64,000 nucleotides of DNA from Cordylochernes scorpioides (GCA_030710605.1 CP092870.1:50729921-50793920), one strand, 5' to 3'; shown: positions 11,531 through 24,020, counted from the stretch's first letter. Notes: a model not told the origin generated them from the sequence alone. Made by a program: numbers and translations.

Positions 11531-12081
11531 GGCTCTATTCTTTATATAACCCAGACAGATGAGACAATTTTCTCTACTCAGTTATAGTCGACAATGAAAC
11601 TGGAACCGATCTTTAGGATGCAAAGTAAAAATTTAGAAAATATTTCATGTAGGCAATAATGATACTGTATATATCTTGATTCACTTATATTTTTCTGTGA
11701 AGGATTTTCTAAATGAGTAATAAACGAATGAAAATGGTTGCCTTGGTGTTTGTGAGCTCATTCTTTCAAATCATTGGAGAGAGAGGTAGAGACAATTTGG
11801 TCATTAACAACTTTTATTATTATTTTTTAAGTCTGTTAATTATTTATTGATTGCGTATTTGATTTTTTTAAAATTTTGATGGATTGAAGTGAAGCAACAT
11901 ATAATTTGGAGAATATTGGCTAACATTTCGCAGGTAGGCAAAGCTTCATCTTCTGGAACTGTACTTTCACTTTATAAAAGAAAGTTGAAGCAGAATGTCG
12001 AAGCTGCCATCATGTGGACCAGACGCTCCGAGTATTGTAGGGATTTGGCACCTACCACCGCCTCCTTGGTCTCGGTGTAGA

Positions 12082-12742
12082 TTTAGATCATGGCAGGACA
12101 TTTTTTACTGGTGTTTTACCGCAGTAGGAACATAGGAGAGGAATACAGAATTCCATAGCATACTATCTTTGTCATTTTGGCCATCGAAAAATCGTCTGCT
12201 GAGTTTGTCGATAAGTCTTCGGCATTAATGCATGACGGTTTCTGCATGACGATCATGGCAGGACATCTTCTTTTACTGGAGTTTCACAGAAGTAGGAAGA
12301 AGGGAGAGGAATCCAGAATTCTACAGCACACTGTCTTTGTCATTTTGGCCATCGAAAAATCGGCTGCTGAGTTTTTCGATAAGTCGTCTGCATTAATAAA
12401 ACGATTTCTACATGACGATCATGGCAGGACATCTTATTTTATACTGGAGTTTTACCGCAGTAGGAACAAGTGAGGAATCCAGAATTCCACAGCATACTGT
12501 CTTTGTCATTTTGGCCAACGAAAATTCGTCTGCTGAGTTGTTCGATAGGTCTTCTGCATTAATGCACGAAGATTTCTGCATGACAATAATGGCAGGACAT
12601 ATTTTACTGGAGTTTCACCGCAGTAGGAACATAGGAAGGAATTCAGAAATAAACAGCACACTGTCTTTGTCATTTTGACCATCGAAAATTCGTCTACCGA
12701 GTTGTTTGATAGATCTTCTGCATTAACAACTTTTATTAACAT
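12082..12742. repeat. 165-169-bp tandem repeat, four copies
   Basis: Units are anchored on atcatggcagg at 12087, 12252 and 12418 and a diverged copy at 12587. Each contains cactgtctttgtcattttggcc. Apparent reading frames through it are repeat artefacts. The flanks 11530-12080 and 12760-13090 show no recognised features. Confidence 0.85.
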
Positions 12743-13094
12743 CTTGTCTATTAATCAACCGCATAGTTTGCCCATTAAAGAGTAGAGAACAGCACTTGCT
12801 GTGCCTTGCCAGGAAATTACAACATCAGCCTTACAACCTCTGTAATTAATTGTAATTGGCAGTGTGTGACTTAATTGAGAAAGCAATTAGCAAGATGATT
12901 GCTTGGCATATACATTTTTACATTTTGCCTTTGCAATAGTAGCTTTTTTACCATTTGTTAAGGAAGCTACAGAGCAAGAGTAGTGTCTACAATGTCTCTG
13001 AAAATACATAAACTTAAAAAAAAATCTTTATAGCGAAATTTCTGAAGCCTCCACCTTAAAAATTAAAATGCACCTTATCCAGTACAATAGCACA

Positions 13095-13415
13095 TTTGTA
13101 CTATATTTTCACATTGTTTCGCGGTCTCACTATATATAAAAATATATTTGATCTTAAATACCCATTTCTTGGTTTCTCAAGAAGCCTCTGGGACCAAAAA
13201 TCTTTTTGGTCACAGTGGTACAGCCTACTCCACACTGACGAGCGCCAACAGCGCGAAACGCGTTCGTGGATGGATTTTCTTGATTTATCAATAAATTGGG
13301 TTAGCCAAATATCACGGAGCAAGTTAAATAAACGTTTAGTTTATTTTTGCTCCACTAGATGGCGCTCTGCCATCTAAAAAGCACACGTGCTTGTGGTCAG
13401 GATATGCTTTCTTTA
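13095..13415 (+). mobile_element. Family F1 element with hammerhead
   Basis: The order is gaagcctctgggacc, the ribozyme core (13229-13270), ttcttgatttatca, aaataaacgtttag and the end ctccactagatggcgc...gccatct, then a TA tract. The same order recurs at 51105-51905 and, inverted, at 36760-36881. No protein is encoded. It resembles a pseudo-LTR of a Penelope-like element. Confidence 0.65.
13229..13270 (+). ncRNA. Type I hammerhead ribozyme, best-preserved core (F1)
   Basis: CTGACGA (13235-13241), stem II GCGC/GCGC around a CAACA loop (13242-13254), GAAA (13255-13258), CGCG forming a minimal stem III with the following T, and predicted cleavage after 13264. Stem I pairs TCCAC (13229-13233) with GTGGA (13266-13270). 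All core boxes match the hammerhead consensus. Such short-stem-III hammerheads are known from Penelope-like elements. One A-C mismatch sits next to the core, and U rather than C precedes the cleavage site. Activity is not shown here. Confidence 0.75.
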
Positions 13416-13434
13416 TTTTTAATATATATATATA

Positions 13435-13486
13435 TGTGATATGATCCTGTCGACTCTTTCTGTGATATGATCCTGTCGACTTTCAA
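13435..13486 (-). promoter_or_regulatory. Doubled post-LTR motif (putative primer-binding region)
   Basis: Read on the minus strand, AAAGTCGACAGGATCATATC and a second GAGTCGACAGGATCATATC lie just outside the inverted LTR. The same AGTCGACAGGAT follows the LTRs of elements A, B, C and E, and as AGCCGACAGGAT that of D. This position and conservation point to a primer-binding site, although I cannot name the tRNA. Confidence 0.5.
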
Positions 13487-13791
13487 TGTGATAATATAGT
13501 GGTAATAATGTGGTGAGGAGAGAAATAATCACACGACGAGTTGGAAGGGGAATCTGGAAGCCATCCGAGAGAGAGAGGGAGCGAGAGGGCTGTCCGCTAA
13601 ACGACTGCCTGTGTGGCCACGACTGCCCCCCGACTATCTCCCAAAATAGTCCTCACGTGTTGACGGGCGGGCCCCTTTTGCCGCCCCTTTGGAATGTCGT
13701 GATGTCTAAAGTGACTCGCTTTAGCTGCCCATCTCTCTCTCGTTGACTCTAGGTTTGTTTTATTAATCCCGGAAGAGCATATATTATGACA
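13487..13791 (-). mobile_element. Inverted LTR of the A family
   Basis: The complement starts TGTCATAATATATGCTCTTC and ends TATTATCACA. It matches the LTR of element A at both ends but differs strongly in the middle. It faces the 5' LTR of element A head to head across a 10-bp TA spacer (13792-13801). Confidence 0.8.
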
Positions 13792-13801
13792 TATATATAT
13801 A

Positions 13802-16580
13802 TGTCATAATATATGCTCTTCCAGGATTAATAAAACAAACCAACAGCCAACGAGAGAGAGATGAGCAGCTAAAGCGAGACACTTTAGACAACTAACTTAC
13901 GACCATTTTTGGCCACATTCCTGAGGGGGGGGGGGGGGGCGTCACCACCTGGCGACTATCCTGGTTAGCCCCCCGGTTGTGTACACAGAGAAAACAGTCG
14001 TTCAGCTGATAACGTCTCGCTCGCTCTCTCTCAGCTGGCTGCCTGGATGATTGCTCTAACAACTCGTCGTGTGATTATTTCTCTCCTCACCACATTTACC
14101 ACTATATTGTCACATTGAAAGTCGACAGGATAAGACCTGGCCGGGAAGCGAATCCCTCATATACCGGAGTATGAAGAAACAAGAAGCCAAGCCACGATGA
14201 TCGGCCAAACCCAACTCAACTGTAACCACTCCTCTTCGAGCCCACAACCCCGTCTTCGCCAACCTTTGAACCGTGATCCCGAAGAAGTATTCACCTACGA
14301 CGGAGATGGAGCTGCCACACACTTCTTCAAGCACTAGATCTACTCAAGAACGACCACCGTGCCAGGGCAGGACACCTTCCTCCATCATGGACAAGACTCC
14401 TTCATATCCCTGCCGCTACTGTGATGTACAACACTGGCACGCTCAGTGTCACAGACAGAACTCTCCCGAATCTCAATGAACTTACCTGCTCTCTAAACCA
14501 GCATAACCTGTAAGTAAAATTGTTTTACCCCTTCCATTCATTCTTTAAATAAGTCATTCCTTGTAAATTGTCCCAATATTTACAAAATTAGCTCCATTTA
14601 TTCTCTCCATGCCTATTAACAATAATTTTATGCTCCATACTATTTATCTAGATATTTGTAACTCATTTAATTAGTTACCTTACCAGTAGAATTTAACAAT
14701 CGTTATTTTAATTAAATAATTTCCATTTTTAACGTAACTCTTAAAAAAAAAACTCTTAAAAAAAATTGGAATTCTACCTATTAACGCTTTACGATTTTTA
14801 CTATTAACAATAGATTTTTCATAATCAAATTATTTATAAAAATATGCCTCCAGCACCTAAACTTTTGTATAGACCTCTCCTACTTGTAAGCACGGCTCAC
14901 GAAAAATAATTTCTTTCCCTAATCGATTCAAAATTCACCCTGTAATTCAGGCGTCGAAGAATTCCAACCACCACGTGAGCCTTGCTTACAACCAACCCTT
15001 GGTGACTCTTATCTATCTTCCCCTTAATGCCCCTCTCATTCTTACAACTTTGTTAACTTTATACCAGCTCAGGACCTTTATAGAGAATTATTGATTAATC
15101 AATTATTGAACTTCTATATTGTCATTTCGAAATCCTAACCTTCGCCCTTCATTTATGATAATTTATTTCGTAGTTCACCTCTAGCCTATCCACCGACCCA
15201 CACCATCTAGCCAATGGTGTGTTCGTCACAGGGTGCAGATTGACTAACTGCTAGATATTTATCAACCCCTTTTTGTTCGCACTTGAACAATCTGCATCGA
15301 GCGACACAGTTCGCTTCTTCTTCTCGCGCCACACGTTCGCCACACGGACCCTGTCTTCAAATCTATGTTTGTCCATTGTCCAAACCAGCACGATATAGCC
15401 TATCTCCGATATTTCCCACGGAGGTACGTTAAACATCGTCGCTGATTTTGTCCGGTCCGTCATCATTTCGCGCAGACATGGGTCTTACTTTCAACCCACC
15501 GCGAAATCATCGCCTTGCACAAGCTCCCACGACGGTTCAAACACCTCGTGTCCGAGCAGCTTGTCATTTGTAACGGACAACGCAGTCCTCGTCCCAATTT
15601 TTGGCACTGTGCGCGCATACTTTCCGCAAATTAAATATAAGTCCGTTCGACTTCCTCACCTACACACGGGACTTTTCCCCTCGGACTCGCTACACAAGTA
15701 ACTGCATAGATAAGTTAGATTGGCCCAAAGCAAGTTTCCCCTCGCTCTGTTCGCCGAGGTTCTAACATTGTATGTAGTTTTATATTTACCTCAGTCCTGA
15801 GCTCACACATTTGTCAACCTCAATCTCATTTCTCGTACTCTACACTTATAGCATAGAAAGCCCATGACAAGTTTCCCCTTGCCATGTCCGCCTGAAAAAT
15901 ATCTTAAAGTGTAGAGTTCCCCAGTCTTAATGATCTTCAGAATTTCACCATATGTATGTGACTCTTCTTCTCGTTGTTCACACTCCTCCATATTACTTCC
16001 CTTATAGTACATTAGATTTTGTTGTATATAGCCTATTATAACCTGGATATTTTCAAAGATTTCCTTAAATGTCAAACTCCCCGGTGTCGTAAAACTTTTT
16101 GTAAATAATATTTACTTGTGTACTATACAATATTTTATTTACATAAAACTATGTCACCATTACCTTAACTAATTTTAACTGTAAAATTATTTTCTCTATT
16201 CCTGGCTTCTCCAGCTTTAAATATACTTAAACCATGTTCAGCCTTCTTCAACGGGGGCCATATGTCATAATATATGCTCTTCCAGGATTAATAAAACAAA
16301 CCAACAGCCAACGAGAGAGAGATGAGCAGCTGAAGCGAGACACTTTAGACAACTAACTTACGACCATTTTTGGCCACATTCCAGAGGGGGGGGGGGGGGG
16401 GGGGGCGTCACCACCTGGCGACTATCCTGGTTAGCCCCCCGGTTGTGTACACAGGGAAAACAGTCATTCAGCTGATAACGTCTCGCTCGCTCTCTCTCGG
16501 CTGGCTGCCTGGATGATTGCTCTAACAACTCGTCGTGTGATTATTTCTCTCCTCACCACATTTACCACTATATTGTCACA
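13802..16580 (+). mobile_element. Non-autonomous LTR retrotransposon A
   Basis: LTRs 13802-14114 and 16263-16580 (TG...CA) differ at about five positions plus a poly-G length change (13924-13941 against about 22 G near 16387). AGTCGACAGGAT follows the 5' LTR by five bases. A purine tract (cgggggcca) precedes the 3' LTR. The interior of about 2.1 kb has only a gag remnant near 14238-14479 and no protease, RT or integrase. Shorter C/T-rich segments match element B. It must have been copied by enzymes supplied in trans. Confidence 0.8.
14238..14479 (+). pseudogene. Gag remnant of element A
   Basis: A short frame contains YDGDGAATHFF, similar in order to the YDGTYPAQSFF block of the intact gag in element D. 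Further on, in a second frame, is a zinc knuckle CRYCDVQHWHAQC of the unusual spacing CX2CX3HX4C, the spacing also found in D. A stop and a frame change separate the two parts. Confidence 0.55.
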
Positions 16581-16584
16581 TATA

Positions 16585-19395
16585 TGTCATAATATTACTC
16601 TTCCAGGAATAATAAAGTAAACCTAGAGTCAGCCCAGAGAGAGACAGCAGCTAAAGTCCAGTTATTTGAGACACCAGCGACATTCCAGGGGAGGACCACA
16701 GGGGCGTTACTTGGAACCTCAGGACTAATTAAGACAGTTGAGGATTTTTTTTGTGTGTGTGCGATACGAACGGCCGGCGCTCAGCGGCGGGCAGGCCGAC
16801 TGTCCCCCCATCTCTCTCTCTGGTTGTCTGGGATTCTTCTACCAAATTGTGGTGTGATTATTTCTCTTTCCCCACATTATTATTATATTGTCACATTGAA
16901 AGTCGACAGGATCTTATCATCAAAAAAGTCTACAGGATAAGACCTGGCCGGGAAGCAAATCCCTCATATACCAGAGTATGAAGAAAAAAGAAGCAACACC
17001 ACGATGATCGGACAAACCCACAACCAAGTTCCACAAGACTCAACGACCTTCTCTACTGTAGCCGCTTCTCTTCGAGCTCTCACCCTCTACCTCGGCCAAC
17101 TCTTGAACCGTGATCCGGAAGATGTGCTCACCTACGACGGAGATGAACCTGCCACACACTTCTTCCAGCACTAGATCTGCCCAAGAGCGATCATCGCGCC
17201 AGAGCAGGACACTGCCCAAGAGCGATCATCGCGCCAGAGCAGGACACCTTCCACCATCATGGACAAGACTCCGCCATATCCCTGCCACTACTGTGTCGGA
17301 CAACACAGGCACGTACAGTATCTACAGATAGAACCCTCCCTCAATGAACTCAATGAATCTACTTCCTCTCTAAACCAACATAACCTGTAAGTTAAATTGT
17401 TTTACCTCTACCATTCATGCTTTAAAGAAGTCATTCATTGTAAACTCTGATGCCAATATTTTTTAAAATTAGTTTAGTTCCCTTTATTCTCTCCACCCCT
17501 ATTAACAGTGCTCCAGTACCTGAACATTTTTATTACTCTGTATGTGACCTCAACCTACTTGTAATTGCTGGCTCTAATCGACTATTGCTTACAACCAACC
17601 TTTAGCGACCTTTATTAATATTCCCCTGAATGTCCCACTCATCCTTACAACTTGTCAACCTTCTACCAGCTTATGCCCTTCATTTATGATAATATATTCC
17701 GTAGTTCCACTCTAGCATATCCACCGACCCACACCATCTAGCCACTGGTGTGTTCGTCACAGGATGCAGATTGACTAACTGCTAGATGTTTATCAACTCC
17801 TTTTTGTTCGCACTTGAACAATCTGCATCGAGCGGCACAGTTCGCTCCTTCTTCTCGCGCCACACGTTCGCCACACGGACCCTGTCTTCAAATCTATGTT
17901 TGTCCCTTGTCCAAACCAGCACGATAAAACCTACCTCCGATATTTCCCACGGAGGTACTTTAAACATCGTCGCTGATTTTGTCCGGTCCGTCATTATTTC
18001 GCGCAGACATGGGTTTTACGTTCGACCCATCGCGAAATCATCGCCTCGCACAAGCTCCCACGACGGTTCAAACACCTCGTGTCCAAACAGCTTGTCACTT
18101 GTAAAGGACAACGCCGTCCTCGTCCCAATTTTTGGCACTGTGCGCGCACACTTTCCTTCAATTAGCTAAAACTACTAGAGTCTCATAGTATCGAAATAAT
18201 TAAGGTGGAAAGGCCCAAAGCAAGTTTCCCCCTTGCTCTGTTCGCCTATATTCTACCTTTGTATCTCGAACTATTTTATCTTCTCAAATTAACTATAAGT
18301 CCATGCGACTTCCTCACCTACACACGGGACTTTTCTCCTCTGACTCGCTACACGAGCAACTGCATAGATAAGGTAGAAAGGCCCAAAGCAAGTTTCCCCT
18401 CGCTCTGTTCGCCTATATTCTACCTTTGCATCGCGAACTATTTTATCTTCGCAAATTAACTATAAGTCCATGCGACTTCCACACCTACACACGGGACTTT
18501 TCCCCTCGGACTCGCTACACAAGTAACTGCATAGATAAGGTAGAATGGCCCAAAGCAAGTTTCCCCTCGCTCTGTTCGCCAAATTCTAACATTGTATGTA
18601 GTTCTATATTTACCTCAGTCCTGAGCTCACGCAATTTCCAGCCTCAACCTCATTTCTCGAACTCTACATCTATAGCATAGAAAACCCATGCCAAGTTACC
18701 CCTTGCCATGTCCGCCTGAAAACATATCTCAAACTGTAGAGTTCCCCAGTCTTAATGGCTCAATATTTTCATCGTATGTATGCGACTCTTCTTCTCCTTG
18801 TTGACACCTCTCAATAACATTTCCCTTATAATACATTAGTTGTTATTGTATATAGCCTTTTATAACTTTGAAATTATCAAAAATTCCCTTAAATATCAAA
18901 CTCTCCGGTGTTGTAAAACTGCTTGTAAATAATATTTACTTGTGTACTATACAATATTTTATTTACATAAAACTATGTCACCATTACCTTAATTAATTTC
19001 AACTGTAAAATTATTTTCTCTATTCCTGGCTTCTCCAGCTTTAAGTATACTCAAACCATGTTCAGCCTTCTTCAACGGGGGCCATATGTCATAATATATG
19101 CTCTTCCAGGATTAATAAAACAAACCAACAGCCAACGAGAGAGAGATGAGCAGCTAAAGTCCAGTCATTTGAGACACCAGCGACATTCCAGGGGGCGACC
19201 ACAGGGGCGTTACTTGGAACCTCAGGACTAATTAAGACAGTTGAGGATTTTTTGTATTTGACACAAACGGCCGGCCGCTCAGCGGCGGGCAGGCCGACTG
19301 TCCCCCCATCTCTCTCTCTGGTTGCCTGGGTTCTTCCTCTACCAAATTGTGGTGTGATTATTTCTCTTTCCCCACATTATTATTATATTGTCACA
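16585..19395 (+). mobile_element. Non-autonomous LTR retrotransposon B with recombinant 3' LTR
   Basis: It begins only 4 bp (TATA) after element A. The 5' LTR is 16585-16895 and the 3' LTR 19087-19395. The interior is homologous to that of A (gag remnant 17100-17340, shared cytosine-rich segments, the same purine tract before the 3' LTR). The first roughly 70 bp of the 3' LTR match element A's LTR, whereas the rest matches B's own 5' LTR. A 168-bp segment that is single in A (near 15719) is present three times in B (18205-18600). There is no pol. Confidence 0.8.
18205..18600. repeat. 168-bp triplication inside element B
   Basis: ggcccaaagcaagtttcccc recurs near 18211, 18379 and 18547 with about 168-bp spacing, each time with ctacacacgggacttttc. 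Element A holds one copy. The long open frames here arise from the repeat. Confidence 0.8.
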
Positions 19396-19420
19396 TTGAA
19401 TGTCGACAGGATCTTATCAC
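19396..19420 (+). promoter_or_regulatory. Post-LTR motif after the 3' LTR of B
   Basis: TTGAATGTCGACAGGATCTT follows the 3' LTR of B exactly as the motif follows a 5' LTR, then the sequence stops in a TA tract. A primer site beyond a 3' LTR implies a longer tandem structure that was truncated. Confidence 0.5.
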
Positions 19421-19424
19421 ATAT

Positions 19425-19715
19425 ATATATTCAATATATATATTTAATTAATAAGGCATATAATAATTCAAAAATAATTTATGTTACCATTATTTCAGTT
19501 GGCTGAACGCCAACCTTTATCACAAGGTGTTATAACATATTTAAATATGTTAAAATTTTGTTAAAATATGTTAAATTAAATATTTTATAATACCTTGATA
19601 AAGGTTGGCGTTCAGCCAACTGAAATATTGGTAAAATAAATGATTTTTTGATCCAATATATGTATTTTTAATTAAAGATTTATTTATGGATTGCTCTATT
19701 TTCAAAAAATAAAAA
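19425..19715. mobile_element. Family F5 foldback element
   Basis: An inverted-repeat element bordered by TA tracts. Its arms contain caaccttta/taaaggttg around gttggctgaacgccaac (19498-19518) and the facing copy at 19593-19625. Each arm carries a hammerhead-like core. The outer ends are ggcatat-like and ggattgctctattttc. Related copies lie at 36410-36570, 41806-42185, 42190-42360 and, as partial ends, at 51945 and 52735-52850. Confidence 0.7.
19591..19633 (+). ncRNA. Hammerhead-like core, family F5
   Basis: Stem I TACC (19591-19594) pairs with GGTA (19630-19633). Core TTGATAA, stem II GTTGGC/GCCAAC around GTTCA, GAAA (19622-19625) and TATT come in hammerhead order. Against the consensus CTGANGA two core bases differ (C3 to U, G8 to A). 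The copy at 42242 restores C3 and has different but complementary stem I bases. Confidence 0.5.
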
Positions 19716-20508
19716 TATATATATATGTGATATCTTGGGACCTCTGGGACCAGTGTTACCTGATGCTAGACGAACCTCGATGTCAACTCTACCGTGCAGT
19801 CGTGGTGGAAGGCGACACAGCTGGGCCAAAGGTGAAATAAACAAACAGAGATTCCACTAAGAAGCGTCTGACGTCAAGAAGGAATGGGATGAGTGGAGAG
19901 AGAGATCTTTAGAGCAAGTGTTACCGTTGGGATCCAGGCGCAGACTGCCTAACCTAGGTTCTCGATTTAACACCAAGACCTTTCTTCTTTCTAATTGGTA
20001 GGAAGCTGTCACATGACCGTTTTCTATTGGTTGACCTATTTAGGTGATACTTTCTAATTGGTGGGACTATGTCACGTGGCCGTTGGCTATTGGTTGACCT
20101 ACTTAGGTATTGTCTTCTGATTGGTCTTTGCTGCTGCTTTTGTCGGAAGATATATCCGGCCTTGCCCAGGAAATACTGGTCGTTAAACTCGACTTTTATG
20201 ATTTCCGCGATAAAAAAATTGACTGTAAATTTATTAATAGTGGTGCTGGCTTTAAGCCTCTTTGCTAGGCCTTACTTCTACTCTCACCTAAGCCTGATTA
20301 GTTTTAACCTTAATTTTCTCCTGTTAGTCTCCATTCCTTCTATCTGTACAGTTGCTATACTTTATTAGATTCTTACGCGGTACAGATTGATGTTAGTTGA
20401 GGCTTTCTATTTGCCGTACATAAGAAGTTATATACAGTCACGTGGTGGAACATGTGGTAGTAGATATCTGGACTATTTACAACAAGTCCATGGTCTTAAA
20501 TCATCACA

Positions 20509-22700
20509 GATGGCCCCGGATGTGAGAGGGTTCATATGGAGGGATTTAAGAGAGCGGAATAGGAAGACTGTTATTAAGGAAGTAATTTTTAAAAATTAAT
20601 TGAAATGAGTTGGTATATAACATGGGGTTGATTTCTGTATATCCATAAGAGATAATAAAGCATAAACAACTAATATTAAACATACAAGTAAAAATAAAAA
20701 TATGAATAAAATATTTAATAGAGAACATATAATGATTATTGGTAAAAATATAAATGATTGGATGGGTAAATCATGATTTCTTCGTGATGGGCGTTAGAAA
20801 GGGTTGAGGGGTTAGTTATTACTTGGTTGAGGCAATGTCACTTTGACTCAAGTCCCAAACCATTTAATGTGCACGGCGCGGAGAACCTAGGCCATGTTTC
20901 ACATGTAAATTTAAGGACCTAATAAAGTTACAGTACCACAATCGAAAAGTAAGATAAGGGTGATTGTTATGGGTTTTAATAATTAGTCGTTAAGACGTAC
21001 GCATGCAGGATAAATGAGGGCGAAGATCAGTGACCAGAAATCAAAGTTTTAATTGGAGTCGTCAGGGGCTTAGCGAGAAAAAGAGTAAAATAAAAAAATA
21101 AAAAAATGTGCCAGCGTGTGGCATGAGAGTGCCCTGGAATATAAAAAAAAAAATACAATTTGCACGTATCCAAGCCAGAAGTTGGGATAGGTAAATCTGG
21201 GGGAGAGTGTGTCAAAATTGTTAATTACGAAATCAAAGTAGGTCAAGTCTAGCCTGCGAAGGAGTTAAAAGTTCCTGCGGAAAAGGGTTAGTATTTATTA
21301 AGAAGTAACCTTTAAAGTGGTTGTTTAAGAGGTTATTGAAGATTTTGGCCTGTTTTTAGATCATGATTTTTAGTTTGATTATAAAAGAATATATCATTGA
21401 GATATGAAATTGCGAAATTAAGGCTTTGCATATAGCGTTAAAGGATTTGAAAAATCGAAAATAGAATTGCGAAGTTAAATGCAAAGTAATCTTTAAAAAA
21501 AAAGTAAAAATAGTGATGATATGATACAAAGATTAACACACTACAGCAGTATATAAGGGGTAATAGAAAGTGAAAATATTAAATGAAAATTAATAATGAG
21601 CAATAATATACTCGATAGCATTGGCATGGTAGCGGAAGATGAAACAATGTAAATAACATCTAATTTATAAAGTGAGAGAAAATATAAAATGACAAATGCA
21701 AATTAGTGATATAAACATGAAATATAAACTTGAGATTATTAGATATAAAATATAAAGTTGATTATAGAATAGAGTCATAAAGTAAAAGTAAATAAGCTTT
21801 GGTAAGGAAAAATAAAATAAAATGACACTCATCTAAACTGATTGGTGAGGTAAATAAAATATAAGAGCTAGATAATGATTATATAAAGAATATTAAAATG
21901 AAAAAAAAAATGTTCATCGAGAAAGAAGAGCAAGTAGGATTATACATAGAAATTATATATCGTGAAAGAATGGAAAGTTGTAGGCCAAATGTGTTCCTGT
22001 TTTTTAGGATGGGTAGAGAGAGCTTTAAATTGTCCTCGATTGATATCTTTGGTCTTGTTGGCATGAGTTGATCAAACTTATCGAATTTGTTTTATGTTTG
22101 ACGCGACTCTTGGATCACATTGTTTCCAGCTGTGAAACTAACTGAGTCCTAATGTTGTCGATTTTTTGTTCCCTGCGCCACGTTTAGGTGAAAACGTGAT
22201 TCTTCCTAAAGCGGTATTTATTCTGTGTGTGCAGGAGGAACACGGCGATCTATTCTAACCGATAAAGGGTTGTTGTTGTTGTTGTTGTTTTTTTTAAACA
22301 TGTGTGGGTGTGTGTGATTTTTAGGTAAAATTTTGTCCTTGGATCTAAGTGTCGATGTTAAGTTGACAAGTTAATCGAGGGCGAGAGAATGTTAGTGAAC
22401 AGATTTGTTAGTAAATGTAAAATAACGTGTTAAGCAAGTTATTAGTAGCTAATCGGGATATCGGCGTAGAAATTGGTTAGGGATTAGAACGATGTATAGT
22501 AAAAGGCACGCACTAATATTTAATTTCATAGCTGGTGAAAGTTCATTAGAGTGACATCGGGGTGGCGACGGGCCGTAACAAGATGTCGGCTGTTTGTTTG
22601 TCCATCTCCAGCGGAAGAGGAGGGAGCGAAGCTATTTTTAATGCGATTCCGGATTTAGGTCAGGGGGCCTTTGCGAGGCTGCTTGTTTTCTTCCAACTTA
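20509..22700. other. Unrecognised interior of element E
   Basis: AT-rich sequence between the RT fragment and the left LTR, where the rest of pol would be expected. It has only short frames. A (GTT)n run of about 20-25 bp lies near 22270. I find no RNase H or integrase motifs on the minus strand. Confidence 0.5.
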
Positions 22701-22709
22701 TTGGATTTG

Positions 22710-23345
22710 TTAATTCGAACTACGTTCGGAGATATTATTTCTATAATTGTAAACGCAAAAGCGTTTTGATTTGTCACGTTTGGTGACAAGCGTTATGGGA
22801 TTGACATAGGGAGATACAGAGGTTGTAATTATCCTGTGTTTAAGCATTTGTTCGATTTGTGTTTGTATTTCGAAAATTCGGATATTGTATCTATTGATAT
22901 TAAATCGACTGGTTGTTGTGTTTCGAGGTTTTGCGGACTTAGTAAAAATGTTATTCATTGATATCGGGTTAGAATTGAATGAAATTGCGACTATCGACGT
23001 GAACAATGTGTGGTTAAATGTGTCACAGGCGTGATGAAGGCGTCTTTGGCCTGAAAAGTTAAAGAGTTTTGTGGTGTGGCTCTGTGACACGAAGCGAAAA
23101 AATTGTAAATGAAAAGGTGTCACGTGAAGTCTTTGTTTTGTACAAAATCTAACCTGTTTTACTATGAATAACAAATTTACTAAAGTCATGGGTGCTGGTT
23201 GTACGAACATATCGAGAATTTTTATATTGTTAGTGGATATGACACGTTTAATGTGAAAAAAATATTTTTTTTTGTGTGTGTTTAGTAGGGCGACGTAATG
23301 GAGCTTGTGTGGTTCGAAATTGGATTTGGGTGTTAAGTCGCGCAC
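22710..23345 (-). pseudogene. Pol fragment of element E: RT N-terminus
   Basis: A 211-codon minus-strand frame. Near its C-terminus IEQMLKHRIITTSVSPYVNP, followed by LVTKRDKSKRFCVYNYR, matches the first conserved blocks of Ty3/gypsy reverse transcriptase (fingers, SPY...PxxLVxKKD...RFCVDYR). The frame ends right after this block. The palm with the catalytic YxDD motif is missing, so no active enzyme can be made. Confidence 0.65.
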
Positions 23346-23362
23346 TAAAAATTTGTTGCCAA

Positions 23363-24020
23363 TTAGAAAAAGTGATGTGAGAGGGTGTTGTTTATTTTGT
23401 TAAGAGCGATTTGTCGATATTTAACTATGCATGTAAAAGGAAGGAGTGTAGTTATGTGGGAATTTAACGATTGGAATAGTTTTGGAAGGCTGTGACTTAG
23501 GTTATTTCTGTCCAAAGATATGAAAGAAAAGGACATAGGGGCGTTGAAAATGGGATTAAGAACATTACAATAAGACCAAATAAGAGTGTTGGATTTCACC
23601 ACGTGTGAGCAACCCGTTCCAGGAGGGGAAAATTTAGTAAATGGGACAGTTGTATTAACCTGTCCATGGGACACGTGTTGCTTGCACGAGGTGAATTTGT
23701 ATAAGGTAGTTGGTAGAGGTACATTATCTTGATGCAGGAGTAGCTGAGGACAGTTTATAATTAGTAGAAATCTTTTTATAGAATTAAGGGATAATATGAT
23801 AAAAGGCAAGGGTGTATCTACGATATGGAATTTTAGGTTTTGCGTTATGTTAACTATTTTTACGTTTAAAAAGATATAATCTATGGTGAAAATATTGTTA
23901 GCTATGGCGTTAATAGTTAAGTTAAATGGATGGACAGGCATTTTTCTTTTACAAACTGATTTCTATTATTTTAACAGTATTCTGCCTAATTATAGCGATA
24001 GATGCTCCTGTATCAAGTAG
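23363..24020 (-). pseudogene. Protease-region fragment of element E
   Basis: Around 23970-24015 the minus strand reads LLDTGASIAIIRQNTVKII, the active-site block of a retroviral-type aspartic protease (D-T/S-G). It is in a different frame from the downstream 192-codon frame 23363-23941. At least one frame change and a stop separate them. It is the expected link between gag and RT. Confidence 0.55.

Noticed and set aside
17786-18169. A 127-codon frame in element B
   Set aside because: It lies in non-coding internal sequence shared with A, where the frame is broken, and has no recognised domain.
20069-20368. A 99-codon hydrophobic frame, duplicated at 25035-25334
   Set aside because: It lies inside the LTR of element E and is present twice only because LTRs are. 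There is no supporting homology.
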